Positions 10,538 through 19,496 of a DNA stretch of 64,000 bases are shown here, piece after piece. Source of the stretch: Caulobacter sp031457805. GTDB taxonomy: Bacteria > Pseudomonadota > Alphaproteobacteria > Caulobacterales > Caulobacteraceae. The notes below the pieces were generated by a model. That model searched no databases and had not been told where the DNA came from. It saw only the letters and a list, made by a program, of their open reading frames with translations. The stretch spans positions 417,288-481,287 of the forward strand of contig NZ_JAVDXI010000003.1 of assembly GCF_031457805.1 (NCBI RefSeq), given 5' to 3'. The position numbers and the translations under genes are program-made. Numbering within the stretch: the first letter of the stretch is position 1; the number at the start of each line of letters is the position of its first letter.

Positions 10538-11320
10538 ATGAAACTCGACAACACCGTCGCCGCCGTCGTCACCGGAGGCGCTTCGGGCCTCGGCGAAGCC
10601 ACCGCCCGCGCCCTGGCCGCCCAAGGCGTCAAGGTCGCCCTCTTCGACATGAACGAAGAGCGCGGTCTGCAGGTCGCCAAGGAGATCGGCGGCGTGTTCT
10701 GCAAGGTCAACGTGACCAGCGACGCCGATGTCGACGCCGGCTTCGAAAAGGCCCGCGCCGCGCACGGCCAGGAGCGCATCCTGGTGAACTGCGCCGGCAC
10801 CGGCAACGCGGCCAAGACCGCCAGCCGCGACAAGGCCACCGGCGAGACCAAGCACTTCCCGCTCGACGCCTTCGACCGCATCATCCAGATCAACCTGGTC
10901 GGCACGTTCCGCTGCATCGCCAAGTCGGCCAAGGGCATGCTGGACCTTGAGCCGCTAGAAGACGGCGAGCGCGGCGCGATCGTCAACACCGCCTCGGTGG
11001 CGGCCGAGGACGGCCAGATGGGCCAGGCGGCCTACTCGGCCTCGAAGGGCGGCGTGGTGGGCATGACCCTGCCGATCGCTCGTGACCTGATGAGCGAAGG
11101 CATCCGCGTCAACACCATCCTGCCGGGCATCTTCAACACCCCGCTGATGAACAACGCGCCGGAAGCGGTGAAGGCCGGCCTGGCCGCCAGCGTTCCTTTC
11201 CCCAAGCGCCTGGGTCATCCGGAAGAGTACGCCCAGCTGGCGGTCACCATGATCACCTGCGGCTACTTCAACGGCGAGGACGTCCGCCTGGACGGCGGCA
11301 TCCGCATGGCGCCGCGGTAA
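10538..11320 (+). CDS. Short-chain dehydrogenase (3-hydroxyacyl-CoA dehydrogenase-like)
   Basis: The ATG at 10538 gives 260 residues. The NAD-binding motif is TGGASGLGEATARALA, the NAG-type motif is VNCAGTGNA, and the catalytic Ser-Tyr-Lys set is visible as NTASVAAEDGQMGQAAYSASKGG. The overall pattern, including GERGAIVNTASVAA and PGIFNTPLM, resembles type II 3-hydroxyacyl-CoA dehydrogenases (HSD17B10-like) used in fatty-acid or branched-chain amino-acid breakdown. That substrate assignment is inference from resemblance. Confidence 0.85.
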   Translation: MKLDNTVAAVVTGGASGLGEATARALAAQGVKVALFDMNEERGLQVAKEIGGVFCKVNVTSDADVDAGFEKARAAHGQERILVNCAGTGNAAKTASRDKATGETKHFPLDAFDRIIQINLVGTFRCIAKSAKGMLDLEPLEDGERGAIVNTASVAAEDGQMGQAAYSASKGGVVGMTLPIARDLMSEGIRVNTILPGIFNTPLMNNAPEAVKAGLAASVPFPKRLGHPEEYAQLAVTMITCGYFNGEDVRLDGGIRMAPR

Positions 11321-11333
11321 GGGTCGCGCGCTC

Positions 11334-11444
11334 CTCCCCCGCGATGCGGGGGAGGTGGCCCAGAGGGCCGGAGGGGGCGAACTCGGCCTTGGCGGCGCTA
11401 GCCCCCTCAGTCACTCCGTGACAGCTCCCCCGCATCGCGGGGGA
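11334..11444. repeat. GC-rich inverted-repeat element
   Basis: The ends at 11334-11354 and 11425-11444 are each near-palindromes of the form CTCCCCCGC...GCGGGGGAG. Between them a second hairpin pairs GAGGGGGC (about 11371-11378) with GCCCCCTC (about 11401-11408). The element fills the gap between two convergent genes and should fold on both strands, which fits a dispersed intergenic repeat doubling as a terminator. Confidence 0.75.
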
Positions 11445-11456
11445 GCATCTTCCGAC

Positions 11457-12047
11457 TTACTTCGCTTCAGGCCGGACGATCGTACTGGCCAGGTTGGCCA
11501 TGATCTCGCGGGCGTCGTAGGCGCGGGGATCGCCCTGCGGCTTCTGGCCCTTGTGCATGACGATCTCGGCGCCGGCCTCGAACTTCTCGACTGTGCGGAT
11601 CTGGCCGCGATCAGCGAAGAAGGGGTCACCCCAGAAGGGGTCCCAGGTGCGCCAGCCATAGGCGGGGCCGTAATAGCGCCAAGCCGGGCGCCAGTAGCCG
11701 TACGGATAGCCGAAGCCGAAGCCTGGGCGCGAGAACGGATCGGGCTCGACATAGGTGCGCGAGGTGCGGTCCGTGCGGTGGTCAGCGGTCTCGAACCAGT
11801 CATACCCTTGCTGCACCGTCAGCTCGGCCGAGCGGTACAGCAGATAGCGCTCGACGGTTTCGCGCGAGGTCAGGTTGTTGCCGGCGAACGACACGCGATA
11901 GCGGTCGCCTTCCAGCTTCTGCTCCGAGAAGCCGCCGGTGACGGCGCCGGAGGTGACGCGAGGCTGATACGGCGTAGGCGTGGCGCAGGCGGCGAGGCCG
12001 GCGGTCACGACCAGCGCGGCGGCGAGGGCGGCCTTCTTGATCGACAT
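11457..12047 (-). CDS. Outer-membrane-type lipoprotein of unknown function
   Basis: The product has 196 residues from the ATG at 12047. The N-terminus MSIKKAALAAALVVTAGLAAC is a lipoprotein signal with lipobox LAAC. The mature part begins CATPTPYQPR and contains a compact domain with RYLLYRSAELTVQQGYDWF, followed by an aromatic, proline- and glycine-rich stretch (FGFGYPYGYW) and a C-terminal EKFEAGAEIVMHKG segment. It resembles conserved proteobacterial lipoproteins of the DUF4136/CC-type group, but no function is known. Confidence 0.78.
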   Translation of the reverse strand: MSIKKAALAAALVVTAGLAACATPTPYQPRVTSGAVTGGFSEQKLEGDRYRVSFAGNNLTSRETVERYLLYRSAELTVQQGYDWFETADHRTDRTSRTYVEPDPFSRPGFGFGYPYGYWRPAWRYYGPAYGWRTWDPFWGDPFFADRGQIRTVEKFEAGAEIVMHKGQKPQGDPRAYDAREIMANLASTIVRPEAK

Positions 12048-12140
12048 GACGTGCTCCTTCACGCGGAGTCCTTGGACATTGTCACAACTCTGGCCGCGCT
12101 TTGTGGTTTCGCCAAGGCCGCTTTGCCTCATGGTTGAAAC

Positions 12141-12773
12141 TTAACCGCGCGAGACGATCAGGACGGCGGCCGTGATCAGCAGAATTCCGACCAGGATCGC
12201 AAAGCCGCGACGGAAGCCCGGTTCGTTCATCCGGCTGGACAGCGCCGCGCCGCCGACGCCGTAGGCGGACATGCTGATCAGGTCCATGCCGATGGTGGCG
12301 CAGGCGAACATGATCAGCTGCGGGACCAGCGGGCGGTCGACGTCGAGGAAGGGTGGCAGCACAGCCGAGAAGAACAGCAGGATCTTCGGGTTGGCGATCT
12401 GCACCATGAAGCCGTCGAAGAAGGCGGAGCGGCCGGCCCTGACACTGGCGGACGCTTGGCTCTCCAGGTTCCGGATCCCGGCCCACAGCGACTTCAGGCC
12501 CAGCCAGACGAGATAGGCCGCGCCAGCGAGGGCCAGGACGTGAAAGGCCTTGGGAAAGGTGATGATCAGGGCGCCCAGGCCGAGCGCCGAACAGGCGAAC
12601 CAGACCAGGGTGGCGGTGTTCATGCCCAAGACGCCCAACAGGGCGGCGGTCTTGCCCCGCGCCATGCCCGTGGCGATCGCGAACAGGTTGGCGGGCCCTG
12701 GCGTGATCGCCATGACGAACATGGCGACGAGAAAGGCGCCATAGCGGGCGGGATCGACGGGCAGGTGGTCCAT
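12141..12773 (-). CDS. LysE/RhtB-family amino-acid exporter
   Basis: From the ATG at 12773 the protein has 210 residues, the usual length of the family. The N-terminal motif AMFVMAITPGPANLFAIATG matches the conserved PGPxxL of LysE/RhtB transporters, and five to six hydrophobic segments follow. These proteins export amino acids or their derivatives across the inner membrane. The substrate is not predictable here. The following gene on the same strand, 42 bases upstream, is the MAPEG protein. Confidence 0.87.
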   Translation of the reverse strand: MDHLPVDPARYGAFLVAMFVMAITPGPANLFAIATGMARGKTAALLGVLGMNTATLVWFACSALGLGALIITFPKAFHVLALAGAAYLVWLGLKSLWAGIRNLESQASASVRAGRSAFFDGFMVQIANPKILLFFSAVLPPFLDVDRPLVPQLIMFACATIGMDLISMSAYGVGGAALSSRMNEPGFRRGFAILVGILLITAAVLIVSRG

Positions 12774-12815
12774 GGCGCGGATATAGGCTGCTCCGCCACG
12801 GACCACCAAGCAAAG

Positions 12816-13223
12816 CTAGGCGCCGACGACCGCATAGACGTAGATCGCCCGCCCCAGGGCGCCGAACAGCAGCACGGCCGTGGCCAGCATCTGGATGATG
12901 AAGCCCAGCTCTCTCTTCTTGGCGTCTGCGGCGTAGCCCAGGGCGTAGAGGATGCGGCCGATGATCCACACGACGCCGGCGGCGGCGGCGAACAGGTCGT
13001 TCCAGTAGATCGCGAACAGCCACAGCGACGGCAGGTAGATCACTAGCCACTCGACCGTATTGGCCTGGACGCGGATGTGGCGCTCCAGCTCCGGATCACC
13101 GGTCATGGCCGGGGCGTCGATGCCCGAGCGACGGCGGGCGCCGCCAATCCTCAGGATCATCCAGACATAGACGAGCAACGAGACCAGGGTGACGATCGCC
13201 ACCAGCGCGTGGGATTGCTGCAT
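12816..13223 (-). CDS. MAPEG-family membrane protein
   Basis: The 135-residue product has four hydrophobic helices and the family signature ERHIRVQANTVEWLVIYLPSLWLFAIYWN, in which the charged-rich loop and NTxEW/P segment are typical of MAPEG proteins. Eukaryotic members are glutathione-dependent membrane enzymes; bacterial members are largely uncharacterised. It is encoded upstream of the LysE-type gene and probably co-transcribed. Confidence 0.85.
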   Translation of the reverse strand: MQQSHALVAIVTLVSLLVYVWMILRIGGARRRSGIDAPAMTGDPELERHIRVQANTVEWLVIYLPSLWLFAIYWNDLFAAAAGVVWIIGRILYALGYAADAKKRELGFIIQMLATAVLLFGALGRAIYVYAVVGA

Positions 13224-13442
13224 GTGTTTGTTTCCTCCCGACGGCCTTCTGGGCCGCTTAAGGGACGACCCTAGCGGGGTTCGAGGTGGCTTGGCATCCC
13301 CCCGCGCGCGCCTTAAGGGACTTGCGCGTTAAACACTTGTTAGGGATAGCTGTCGTCGTCGCGCGCGAAGGATCCGTTGGAACCTCGCTCCCGTTCGTTC
13401 GCTTTTCCCGATGACGATCCTCATCCGCGGAGGCTTTGCGCC

Positions 13443-13643
13443 ATGCGAGTGGAATCCACGGCGATCACCGAAATCACCTACACCCCCGAGCACGGCAAGC
13501 TGTTCGTCACGTTCCACGACGGCGACGAATACGTCTATGTCGGCGTGCCCGAACGGATCAGTCAGGCCTTCTATCGATCTCGCTCGAAGGGGCGGTTCTT
13601 CCAGCGGATGATCCGGGATCGGTACCCGTACAATCGGGTGTGA
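13443..13643 (+). CDS. KTSC-domain small protein
   Basis: A 66-residue protein starting at ATG 13443, preceded by a good ribosome site (GGAGG at about 13430). It is essentially one KTSC domain: beta strands TAITEITYTPEHGKLFVTFHDG and the C-terminal block YRSRSKGRFFQRMIRDRYPY. KTSC domains are linked to RNA or nucleotide binding, sometimes fused to lysyl-tRNA synthetases, but no role is established for the stand-alone form. Confidence 0.82.
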   Translation: MRVESTAITEITYTPEHGKLFVTFHDGDEYVYVGVPERISQAFYRSRSKGRFFQRMIRDRYPYNRV

Positions 13644-13650
13644 GCGGCGG

Positions 13651-14160
13651 CTAACTCCCGCCCGGCAGCTTGATCCCCAACAGCACCAAGCGCTCCCCGA
13701 TGATTCCGAACCAGTGAGGGACGCCTGCGGGGATCAGGATGACATCACCTGCGCCAAGCGGCCGCGTCGCGCCGCCTTCGATGCGACTCCCCTCCACCAG
13801 GCCTGGCCTGCGGGTCTCCGGATCGACGAGGGCGCCGCCGGAAACCAGCGTGCCCGCCCCCTCAAGCACGATCGCGTATTCCGCCTCGCTCGGATGCACA
13901 GCGGGACGGCCCGGCTTCTTCCAGATTTCGATCGCCGCCACATTGGTCCCGTCGCGGACCAGCGGGCGCCAGGCGAAGCCTTGATCAGGCTTCATCGCGC
14001 CGAGCATTTCGCTCAGCTGAGCCTGTACATCAGCCTGGCTCGCAAAGCCTGACGGCTCAGGCGGCGAAGCCTCGGCGACCTGCGCCGAAGCGGCGGCGCT
14101 GATTGAGAGCGCTAGCGCAACAGGCGCAACGCCCAACTTGAAGGCTCTTGCCGGTGTCAT
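13651..14160 (-). CDS. Secreted cupin-domain protein
   Basis: The 169-residue product has a signal peptide ending near SISAAASAQ. The mature part is a cupin: GTNVAAIEIWKKPGRPAVHPSEAEYAIVLEG corresponds to cupin motif 1 with a probable metal-binding HPSEAEY, and GDVILIPAGVPHWFG is motif 2 with its histidine. It may bind a metal and a small molecule in the periplasm. The substrate is unknown. It is convergent with the KTSC gene. Confidence 0.82.
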   Translation of the reverse strand: MTPARAFKLGVAPVALALSISAAASAQVAEASPPEPSGFASQADVQAQLSEMLGAMKPDQGFAWRPLVRDGTNVAAIEIWKKPGRPAVHPSEAEYAIVLEGAGTLVSGGALVDPETRRPGLVEGSRIEGGATRPLGAGDVILIPAGVPHWFGIIGERLVLLGIKLPGGS

Positions 14161-14227
14161 CGCTCCAGACCCCCTCAGACGCGTGGGCTAGCCATAGCGG
14201 CGCGCGCTCAGAAAAGACATCGCCCAT

Positions 14228-14262
14228 AGAAAAAGGCGCCGCGAGTATCCCCCGCGACGCCC
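14228..14262 (-). terminator. Intrinsic terminator of argG
   Basis: Read on the minus strand, a GC-rich stem (GGCGTCGCG pairing with CGCGGCGCC, one mismatch) is followed by TTTTT. It lies 26 bases past the argG stop. Confidence 0.75.
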
Positions 14263-14287
14263 TTCAACCTTTCGCGCCGACGCGCGA

Positions 14288-15514
14288 CTAGCCGCGCTTG
14301 TCGCGCTTGGCCAGGACCCGCAGACGCAGGGCGTTGAGCTTGATGAAGCCGCCGGCGTCGCGGTGGTCGTAGGCGACCTTGCCTTCCTCGAAGGTGACCA
14401 GGTCCTGGTCGTAAAGCGAGTAGGGGCTCTCGCGGCCGATGACCGTGACATTGCCCTTGTACAGCTTCACGCGGACGCTGCCGGTGACCTTGTCCTGGCT
14501 GTAGTCGATGGCGGCCTGCAGCATCTCGCGCTCGGGCGAGAACCAGAAGCCGTTGTAGACCAGCGATGCGTACTTCGGCATCAGCTCGTCCTTCAGGTGC
14601 ATCGCGCCGCGGTCCAGCGTGATGCTTTCGATGCCGCGGTGAGCGGCCAGCAGGATGGTGCCGCCCGGGGTCTCGTAGACGCCGCGCGACTTCATGCCGA
14701 CGAAGCGGTTCTCGACGAGGTCAAGGCGGCCGATGCCGTTGTCGCGGCCCAGCTCATTGAGCTTGGTCAGCAGGGTGGCCGGGCTCATCGCCACGCCGTC
14801 GATGGCGACCGGGTCGCCCTTCTCGAAGTCGATGGTGATGATGGTCGGCTTATCGGGCGCGTCTTCCGGCGCGATCGTGCGCATGTGGACGAACTCGGGG
14901 GCCTCGACCGCCGGGTCTTCCAGGACCTTACCCTCGGACGAGGAGTGCAGCAGGTTGGCGTCGACGCTGAACGGCGCTTCGCCGCGCTTGTCCTTGGTGA
15001 TCTGGATCTGGTGCTTCTCGGCGAAGTCCAGCAGGGCCTCACGGGACTTGAAGTCCCACTCACGCCAGGGGGCGATCACGGTGATGTCGGGCTCGAGGCC
15101 ATAGTAGCCGAGCTCGAAGCGGACCTGGTCGTTGCCCTTGCCGGTCGCGCCGTGGCTGACGGCGTCGGCGCCCATCTTGCGAGCGATCTCGATCTGCTTC
15201 TTGGCGATCAGCGGACGCGCGATCGAGGTGCCGAGCAGATACTGGCCCTCATAGACCGTGTTGGCGCGGAACATCGGGAACACGAAGTCGCGCACGAACT
15301 CCTCGCGGACGTCCTCGATGAAGATGTTCTCGGGCTTGACGCCGGCGGCCAGCGCCTTGGCGCGGGCCGGTTCGATCTCTTCGCCCTGGCCCAGGTCGGC
15401 CGTGAAGGTGATGACCTCAGCGCCGTACTCGGTCTGCAGCCACTTCAGGATGATCGAGGTGTCGAGGCCGCCCGAATAGGCGAGCACGACCTTCTTCACG
15501 GACTTGTCGGCCAT
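14288..15514 (-). CDS. argG: Argininosuccinate synthase
   Basis: ArgG condenses citrulline and aspartate with ATP to argininosuccinate in arginine synthesis. The 408 residues match the bacterial type I enzyme. Visible motifs are the N-terminal PP-loop AYSGGLDTSIILKWL, the substrate-binding GATGKGNDQVRFE, and the C-terminal ESPYSLYDQDL. The start ATG at 15514 follows an AGGA-type ribosome site (complement of about 15523-15527). The gene has its own terminator and is probably a single transcription unit, although the small membrane-protein gene lies 83 bases upstream. Confidence 0.97.
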   Translation of the reverse strand: MADKSVKKVVLAYSGGLDTSIILKWLQTEYGAEVITFTADLGQGEEIEPARAKALAAGVKPENIFIEDVREEFVRDFVFPMFRANTVYEGQYLLGTSIARPLIAKKQIEIARKMGADAVSHGATGKGNDQVRFELGYYGLEPDITVIAPWREWDFKSREALLDFAEKHQIQITKDKRGEAPFSVDANLLHSSSEGKVLEDPAVEAPEFVHMRTIAPEDAPDKPTIITIDFEKGDPVAIDGVAMSPATLLTKLNELGRDNGIGRLDLVENRFVGMKSRGVYETPGGTILLAAHRGIESITLDRGAMHLKDELMPKYASLVYNGFWFSPEREMLQAAIDYSQDKVTGSVRVKLYKGNVTVIGRESPYSLYDQDLVTFEEGKVAYDHRDAGGFIKLNALRLRVLAKRDKRG

Positions 15515-15597
15515 GAGCGGGTCCTTTCGGAGAGAAACACAAAGTCGCGCGCCTTCAACGGCGAAAGGCCGCGCGGGTCAAGCGTTAATAGGGCTGC

Positions 15598-15960
15598 CTA
15601 CAGGACGTCCTCGTCCTGCAGCGTCTTGATGGCCGACCGCAGGTGGAAAAGCTGGGCCATGGCCAGTACGGCGCCGAGGGTGGCGCGCACGCAGAACACC
15701 ATCACCGCCTCGAGCCCTTCCGCCCGGAACGTCGTGCCCGACAGGGTGAAGGCGAAGATGATCGCCATCGACGCGACCGGAATCCACAGCAGGCCTGCGG
15801 CCTTGTTGAACCGAAGCGCCGGCTTGCCGTCACGACCCCATACGATCGGCACGCTCGCGCCGGCCGGGATGCGTTTCCAGGCGCCGTGGGCGGTGGTGGC
15901 GATGATGGTCAGGGCGGCGATCGACAGACCGTCGCCGATGATCCGCAGGGCCGTTTCCAT
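15598..15960 (-). CDS. Small inner-membrane protein next to kup
   Basis: The product has 120 residues with three hydrophobic segments (about residues 8-25, 58-78 and 88-106) separated by short loops. No catalytic motif is visible and I do not recognise the family. The gene begins three bases after the kup stop, so it is almost certainly translated from the kup mRNA and may be an accessory protein of the potassium transporter. That role is inferred only from position. Confidence 0.7.
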   Translation of the reverse strand: METALRIIGDGLSIAALTIIATTAHGAWKRIPAGASVPIVWGRDGKPALRFNKAAGLLWIPVASMAIIFAFTLSGTTFRAEGLEAVMVFCVRATLGAVLAMAQLFHLRSAIKTLQDEDVL

Positions 15961-15963
15961 CGC

Positions 15964-17961
15964 CTAGACCGTCACCTGGGCGCCCAGCTCGACCACGCGG
16001 CCGGGCGGGATCTTGAAGAAGTCCGTCGGGTTGGCGGCGTTCTTCATCAGGTAGATGAACAGGCGGTCCTGCCACAGCGGCATGCCGCTGTTGGCCGACG
16101 GCACGATCGAGCGGCGGCCGAGGAAGAAGCTGGTGGCCATGATGTCGAACTTCAGGCCCTGCTTGCGGCACACGGCCAGGGCCTTGGGGATGTTCGGGCT
16201 TTCCATGAAGCCGTAGTTGACCACGACCTTCTTGAAGTCGTCGTTGACCTTCTCGATCTTGACCCGGTCCTCCTCGGCGACACGCGGCGTCTCGGCGGTG
16301 CGGACCGTCAGGATGACGTTGCGCTCGTGCAGCACCTTGTTGTGCTTGAGGTTGTGCATCAGGGCGACGGGCGTCATGTCCGGGTCGGACGTCAGGAAGA
16401 TCGCCGTGCCCGGCGCGCGGTGCGGGGCGCGGGCGCGCAGGATGTCCATCAGGTCGGCGACGGGCAGGCTGTCGCGGCGGGTCTTGTCGGTCAGGATCTG
16501 GCTGCCGCGCACCCAGGTGGCCATCACCGTGAACAGCGCCGCGCCGATCAGCACCGGCAGCCAGCCGCCCGAGAAGAAGCGCAGGGCGTTGGCGCTGAGG
16601 AAGGTGATGTCCAGGGCCAGGAACGGCACCAGGAAGAGCAGCGCCATCGGCATGCTCCACTTCCACAGCTTGCGCATGACGATGAAGGCCATGCACGTGG
16701 TCACGATCATCGTGCCGGTCACGGCCAGGCCATAGGCGTGGGCCAGGGCCGAGGACGTCTGGAACGTGAACATGATGGCCAGCACGCCGACCAGAAGCAT
16801 GGTGTTGAGCTGGGGCACGAAGATCTGGCCCGATTGGGTCTCAGAGGTCCGGCGCACGTCGAGGCGCGGCAACAGGCCCAGCTGGATGGCTTGCTGGGTC
16901 AGCGAGAACGCGCCGGTGATCACGGCCTGGCTGGCGATCACGGTCGCCGCACCGGCCAACAGCACCAGCGGCAGGCGCAGCGCCTCGGGGGCCATCTCGA
17001 AGAACCAGTTCAGCTCCGGCATCGCGGTTCCGGCCGCCTCGGCGGCTTGAAGCGTGGTCAGGGCGAAGGCGCCTTGGCCCAGATAGTTCATGGCCAGGCA
17101 CGGCAAGACGAAGAACAGCCAGGCGGCCTGGATCGGCCAGCGGCCGAAGTGACCCATGTCGGCGGTCAGGGCCTCGACGCCGGTCACGGTCAGGAACACC
17201 GCGCCCAGGACGATGAAGCCGGTCAGGCCGTGCTCGGCCAGGAACTTGACCGCATAGAACGGGTTCACCGCCATCAGGATGCCGGGGTTGCCGGCCAGAT
17301 TGATCAGACCCAGCGAGAACATCACGCCAAACCAAACGGCGCAGACCGGGCCGAAAAGCTTGCCGACCGAGGCCGTGCCCCGGCTCTGGATGAAGAACAG
17401 GCCCAGCAGCATCACCGTGGCGATCAGCAGCACGACCTCATTGGTCACGCCGTGTTCAAGGGCGGGGATGGTGCGAAGGCCTTCGACGGCGGACAGCACC
17501 GACATGGCCGGCGTGATCACCGCGTCGCCGTAGAACAGCGCCGCGCCGGCGACGCCCAGAGCGAAGACCAGGGTGGTGCGCCGCCCCATGGCGTGCTGGG
17601 CCAGGGCCATCAGCGAGAGCACCCCGCCTTCGCCCTTGTTGTCGGCGCGCATGATGAAGACGACGTACTTGATCGTCACGATCAGGAACATCGCCCACAG
17701 GGCCAGCGAGACGACGCCGAAGATCTCCGACCGGGTGACGCCGTCATGGGCGGCTGCGGCGAGGGCTTCCTTGAAGGCGTAGAGCGGGCTGGTGCCGATG
17801 TCGCCGAACACCACGCCGACCGAGCCCAGGGCCAGAGCAAAAAAGCCATGGCCCTTCAGGTCATGGCCGTGACCGTTGGTTGCGGCGCCGTCTTGTTGGG
17901 GAATGTCTGAGGACGCAGGCGCACAGTCGGCTGCGGAGTCGATGGGGGCTTCGGAAGCCAT
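15964..17961 (-). CDS. kup: Low-affinity potassium transporter Kup
   Basis: Kup proteins are proton-coupled potassium uptake carriers of the inner membrane. From the ATG at 17961 the protein has 665 residues, in the family range. The signature LGVVFGDIGTSPLYAF appears as SVGVVFGDIGTSPLYAFKEA near residue 50, followed by about twelve hydrophobic segments and a roughly 180-residue cytoplasmic tail (VPSANSGMPLWQDRLF near the end). It heads a two-gene unit with the 120-residue membrane protein and is divergent from the Rrf2 regulator. Confidence 0.93.
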   Translation of the reverse strand: MASEAPIDSAADCAPASSDIPQQDGAATNGHGHDLKGHGFFALALGSVGVVFGDIGTSPLYAFKEALAAAAHDGVTRSEIFGVVSLALWAMFLIVTIKYVVFIMRADNKGEGGVLSLMALAQHAMGRRTTLVFALGVAGAALFYGDAVITPAMSVLSAVEGLRTIPALEHGVTNEVVLLIATVMLLGLFFIQSRGTASVGKLFGPVCAVWFGVMFSLGLINLAGNPGILMAVNPFYAVKFLAEHGLTGFIVLGAVFLTVTGVEALTADMGHFGRWPIQAAWLFFVLPCLAMNYLGQGAFALTTLQAAEAAGTAMPELNWFFEMAPEALRLPLVLLAGAATVIASQAVITGAFSLTQQAIQLGLLPRLDVRRTSETQSGQIFVPQLNTMLLVGVLAIMFTFQTSSALAHAYGLAVTGTMIVTTCMAFIVMRKLWKWSMPMALLFLVPFLALDITFLSANALRFFSGGWLPVLIGAALFTVMATWVRGSQILTDKTRRDSLPVADLMDILRARAPHRAPGTAIFLTSDPDMTPVALMHNLKHNKVLHERNVILTVRTAETPRVAEEDRVKIEKVNDDFKKVVVNYGFMESPNIPKALAVCRKQGLKFDIMATSFFLGRRSIVPSANSGMPLWQDRLFIYLMKNAANPTDFFKIPPGRVVELGAQVTV

Positions 17962-18161
17962 GTAATCCCTCCGGGGAGCCCTCGCAAAACGCTGCTGGCC
18001 GACCCATATCGCGATCAAGCGCGGCGCGATACACCCAAACCGCGCCCGGTTCAATCGTCACGCTGCGTCGCATCATGCGGCCTGTTCGTCGGCGAACGCT
18101 TTCATCGCTGCGCAGTTTTCGGTTGAACGCGCGGGCGGCCACCTTACGTTCCCGGGTTGAG

Positions 18162-18584
18162 ATGTCGGACAGTCAGAAATTCCCCGTCGCGGCCCATGCC
18201 CTGGCCTATCTGGCGCACAAGGCCGCGTTCTCGGCCGATCGCGCCGTGGCCAGCGCCGAGCTCGCCGCCTCGGTGCCGACGAACCCGGTCGTGGTCCGCC
18301 GGGTCACCGCGATGCTGGGGAAGGCCGGCCTGATCGGCGCCCGCGCCGGCGCCAATGGTGGGGCCTGGCTGCTCAAGCCCGCCGAGACCATCACCCTTGA
18401 TGTCGTACTGCGGGCCGTCAACGGCTGCGCCCATCTCGGCGTCGCGCCCAAGGGCGTGAAGGGTTGCCCGGTGGGCGAGAAGATCCCCGACGCCGTCCGC
18501 GCAGCGATCCTGGCTGCAGATCAGGCCGCCGCCGAGCGGTTGTCCCGGATCACGGTCGCGGATCTTCTGAGCGAACTTCACTAG
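18162..18584 (+). CDS. Rrf2-family transcriptional regulator
   Basis: The product has 140 residues from the ATG at 18162. It has the Rrf2 winged helix: KFPVAAHALAYLA, then SAELAASVPTNPVVVRRVTAMLGKAGLI and the wing GANGGAWLL. Only two cysteines lie in the effector region (NGCAHLG and KGCPVG), not the three of the iron-sulfur types IscR or NsrR, so it is closer to the YwnA/ Rrf2-like redox sensors. A flavodoxin-like oxidoreductase gene follows and carries a palindrome in its promoter region, a plausible target. Confidence 0.85.
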   Translation: MSDSQKFPVAAHALAYLAHKAAFSADRAVASAELAASVPTNPVVVRRVTAMLGKAGLIGARAGANGGAWLLKPAETITLDVVLRAVNGCAHLGVAPKGVKGCPVGEKIPDAVRAAILAADQAAAERLSRITVADLLSELH

Positions 18585-18678
18585 ACCATAAGCCCTGGCC
18601 TTCAGCCGCGCTGATTCCAGCCTTCGAAAAACTGCATCAAACATTGTTGCTGTTCCTCTGGTGGCGCGATTGGGCGTC

Positions 18679-18688
18679 ATTACGTAAT
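18679..18688. promoter_or_regulatory. Perfect 10-bp palindrome upstream of flavodoxin gene
   Basis: ATTACGTAAT lies 38 bases before the start of the flavodoxin gene in a locally AT-richer stretch. It could be an operator for the neighbouring Rrf2 regulator; this is inference from position and symmetry. Confidence 0.35.
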
Positions 18689-18725
18689 CGCTACCGTTTC
18701 AGTTTCTAAACGCGAGGGATTACCC

Positions 18726-19334
18726 ATGACCACCGTCGCCATCGCCTATCATTCCGGCTACGGCCACACCGAAGTCCTGGCCCAGAAGGTCGCCGAAGGC
18801 GTTCGCGACGCCGGCCAGACACCGGTGCTGCTGAAGATCGAAAGCGCGACCCAGGATTTCGCGCCGCTGATCGACCAGATCACCCAGGCCGACGCCGTCA
18901 TCTTCGGCGCCCCGACCTACATGGGCGACGTCTCGGGCGTATTCAAAGTGTTCGCCGACGCCACCTCCAGCGCGTTCTTCACCAGCGCCTGGAAGGACAA
19001 GCTGGCCGCCGGCTTCACCAACTCGCACAGCTTCGCGGGCGACAAGGCCCATGCGCTGGCCAGTCTGACCATCCTGGCGGCCCAGCACGGCATGAACTGG
19101 ATCAACCTGGGCCTGGCGCCGCCGAACGTCACCGCCGCCGAGCGCGGCCCCGAGACGATCAACCGCGTCGGCTCGTTCATCGGTCTGGCCGCTCAGTCGG
19201 ACAACGCCTCGCCCGAGATCACCCCGCCCTCCGGCGACCGCGAGACCGCGCGCCTGCTGGGCGAGCGCGTCGCCAAGGCGGCGGCGCGTTGGGCGGCCGG
19301 CGCGGCGCGCGGCGGACTCGACCAGGCCGCCTAG
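18726..19334 (+). CDS. WrbA/flavodoxin-like NAD(P)H oxidoreductase
   Basis: The 202-residue protein starts after a GAGGGA ribosome site. It has the flavodoxin FMN-phosphate loop (IAYHSGYGHTEVLAQKVAEG), the second FMN loop GAPTYMGDVSG, and the LAAGFTNSHS strand of WrbA-type quinone reductases. Such enzymes reduce quinones by two electrons and protect against redox cycling. Immediate upstream neighbour is an Rrf2 regulator, which suggests oxidative or quinone-responsive control. A strong hairpin terminator follows. Confidence 0.87.
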   Translation: MTTVAIAYHSGYGHTEVLAQKVAEGVRDAGQTPVLLKIESATQDFAPLIDQITQADAVIFGAPTYMGDVSGVFKVFADATSSAFFTSAWKDKLAAGFTNSHSFAGDKAHALASLTILAAQHGMNWINLGLAPPNVTAAERGPETINRVGSFIGLAAQSDNASPEITPPSGDRETARLLGERVAKAAARWAAGAARGGLDQAA

Positions 19335-19378
19335 GGCGGGTCCACGATCGCGGCCGCCGCCCTCCCGGCCGTGATCCG

Positions 19379-19414
19379 AAAGGGGCGCGCCTCGCCATTC
19401 CGGCGCGCCTCTTT
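19379..19414. terminator. Strong hairpin terminator after flavodoxin gene
   Basis: AAAGGGGCGCGCC pairs with GGCGCGCCTCTTT (one G-T pair) across a ten-base loop. The A-run on the left and T-run on the right make it usable on either strand. Confidence 0.7.
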
Positions 19415-19496
19415 CGTCCCGGCGTCTGGAGGGTTGCTTGAACCAAATCACGGGCCGTGCTCGACTCTGGCGAAGTTTCCACCGGATCACTCTGTC

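Noticed and set aside
13332..13346. CtrA-like TTAA-N7-TTAG upstream of the KTSC gene
   Set aside because: One half-site departs from consensus and the gene has no cell-cycle link, so a chance match is likely.
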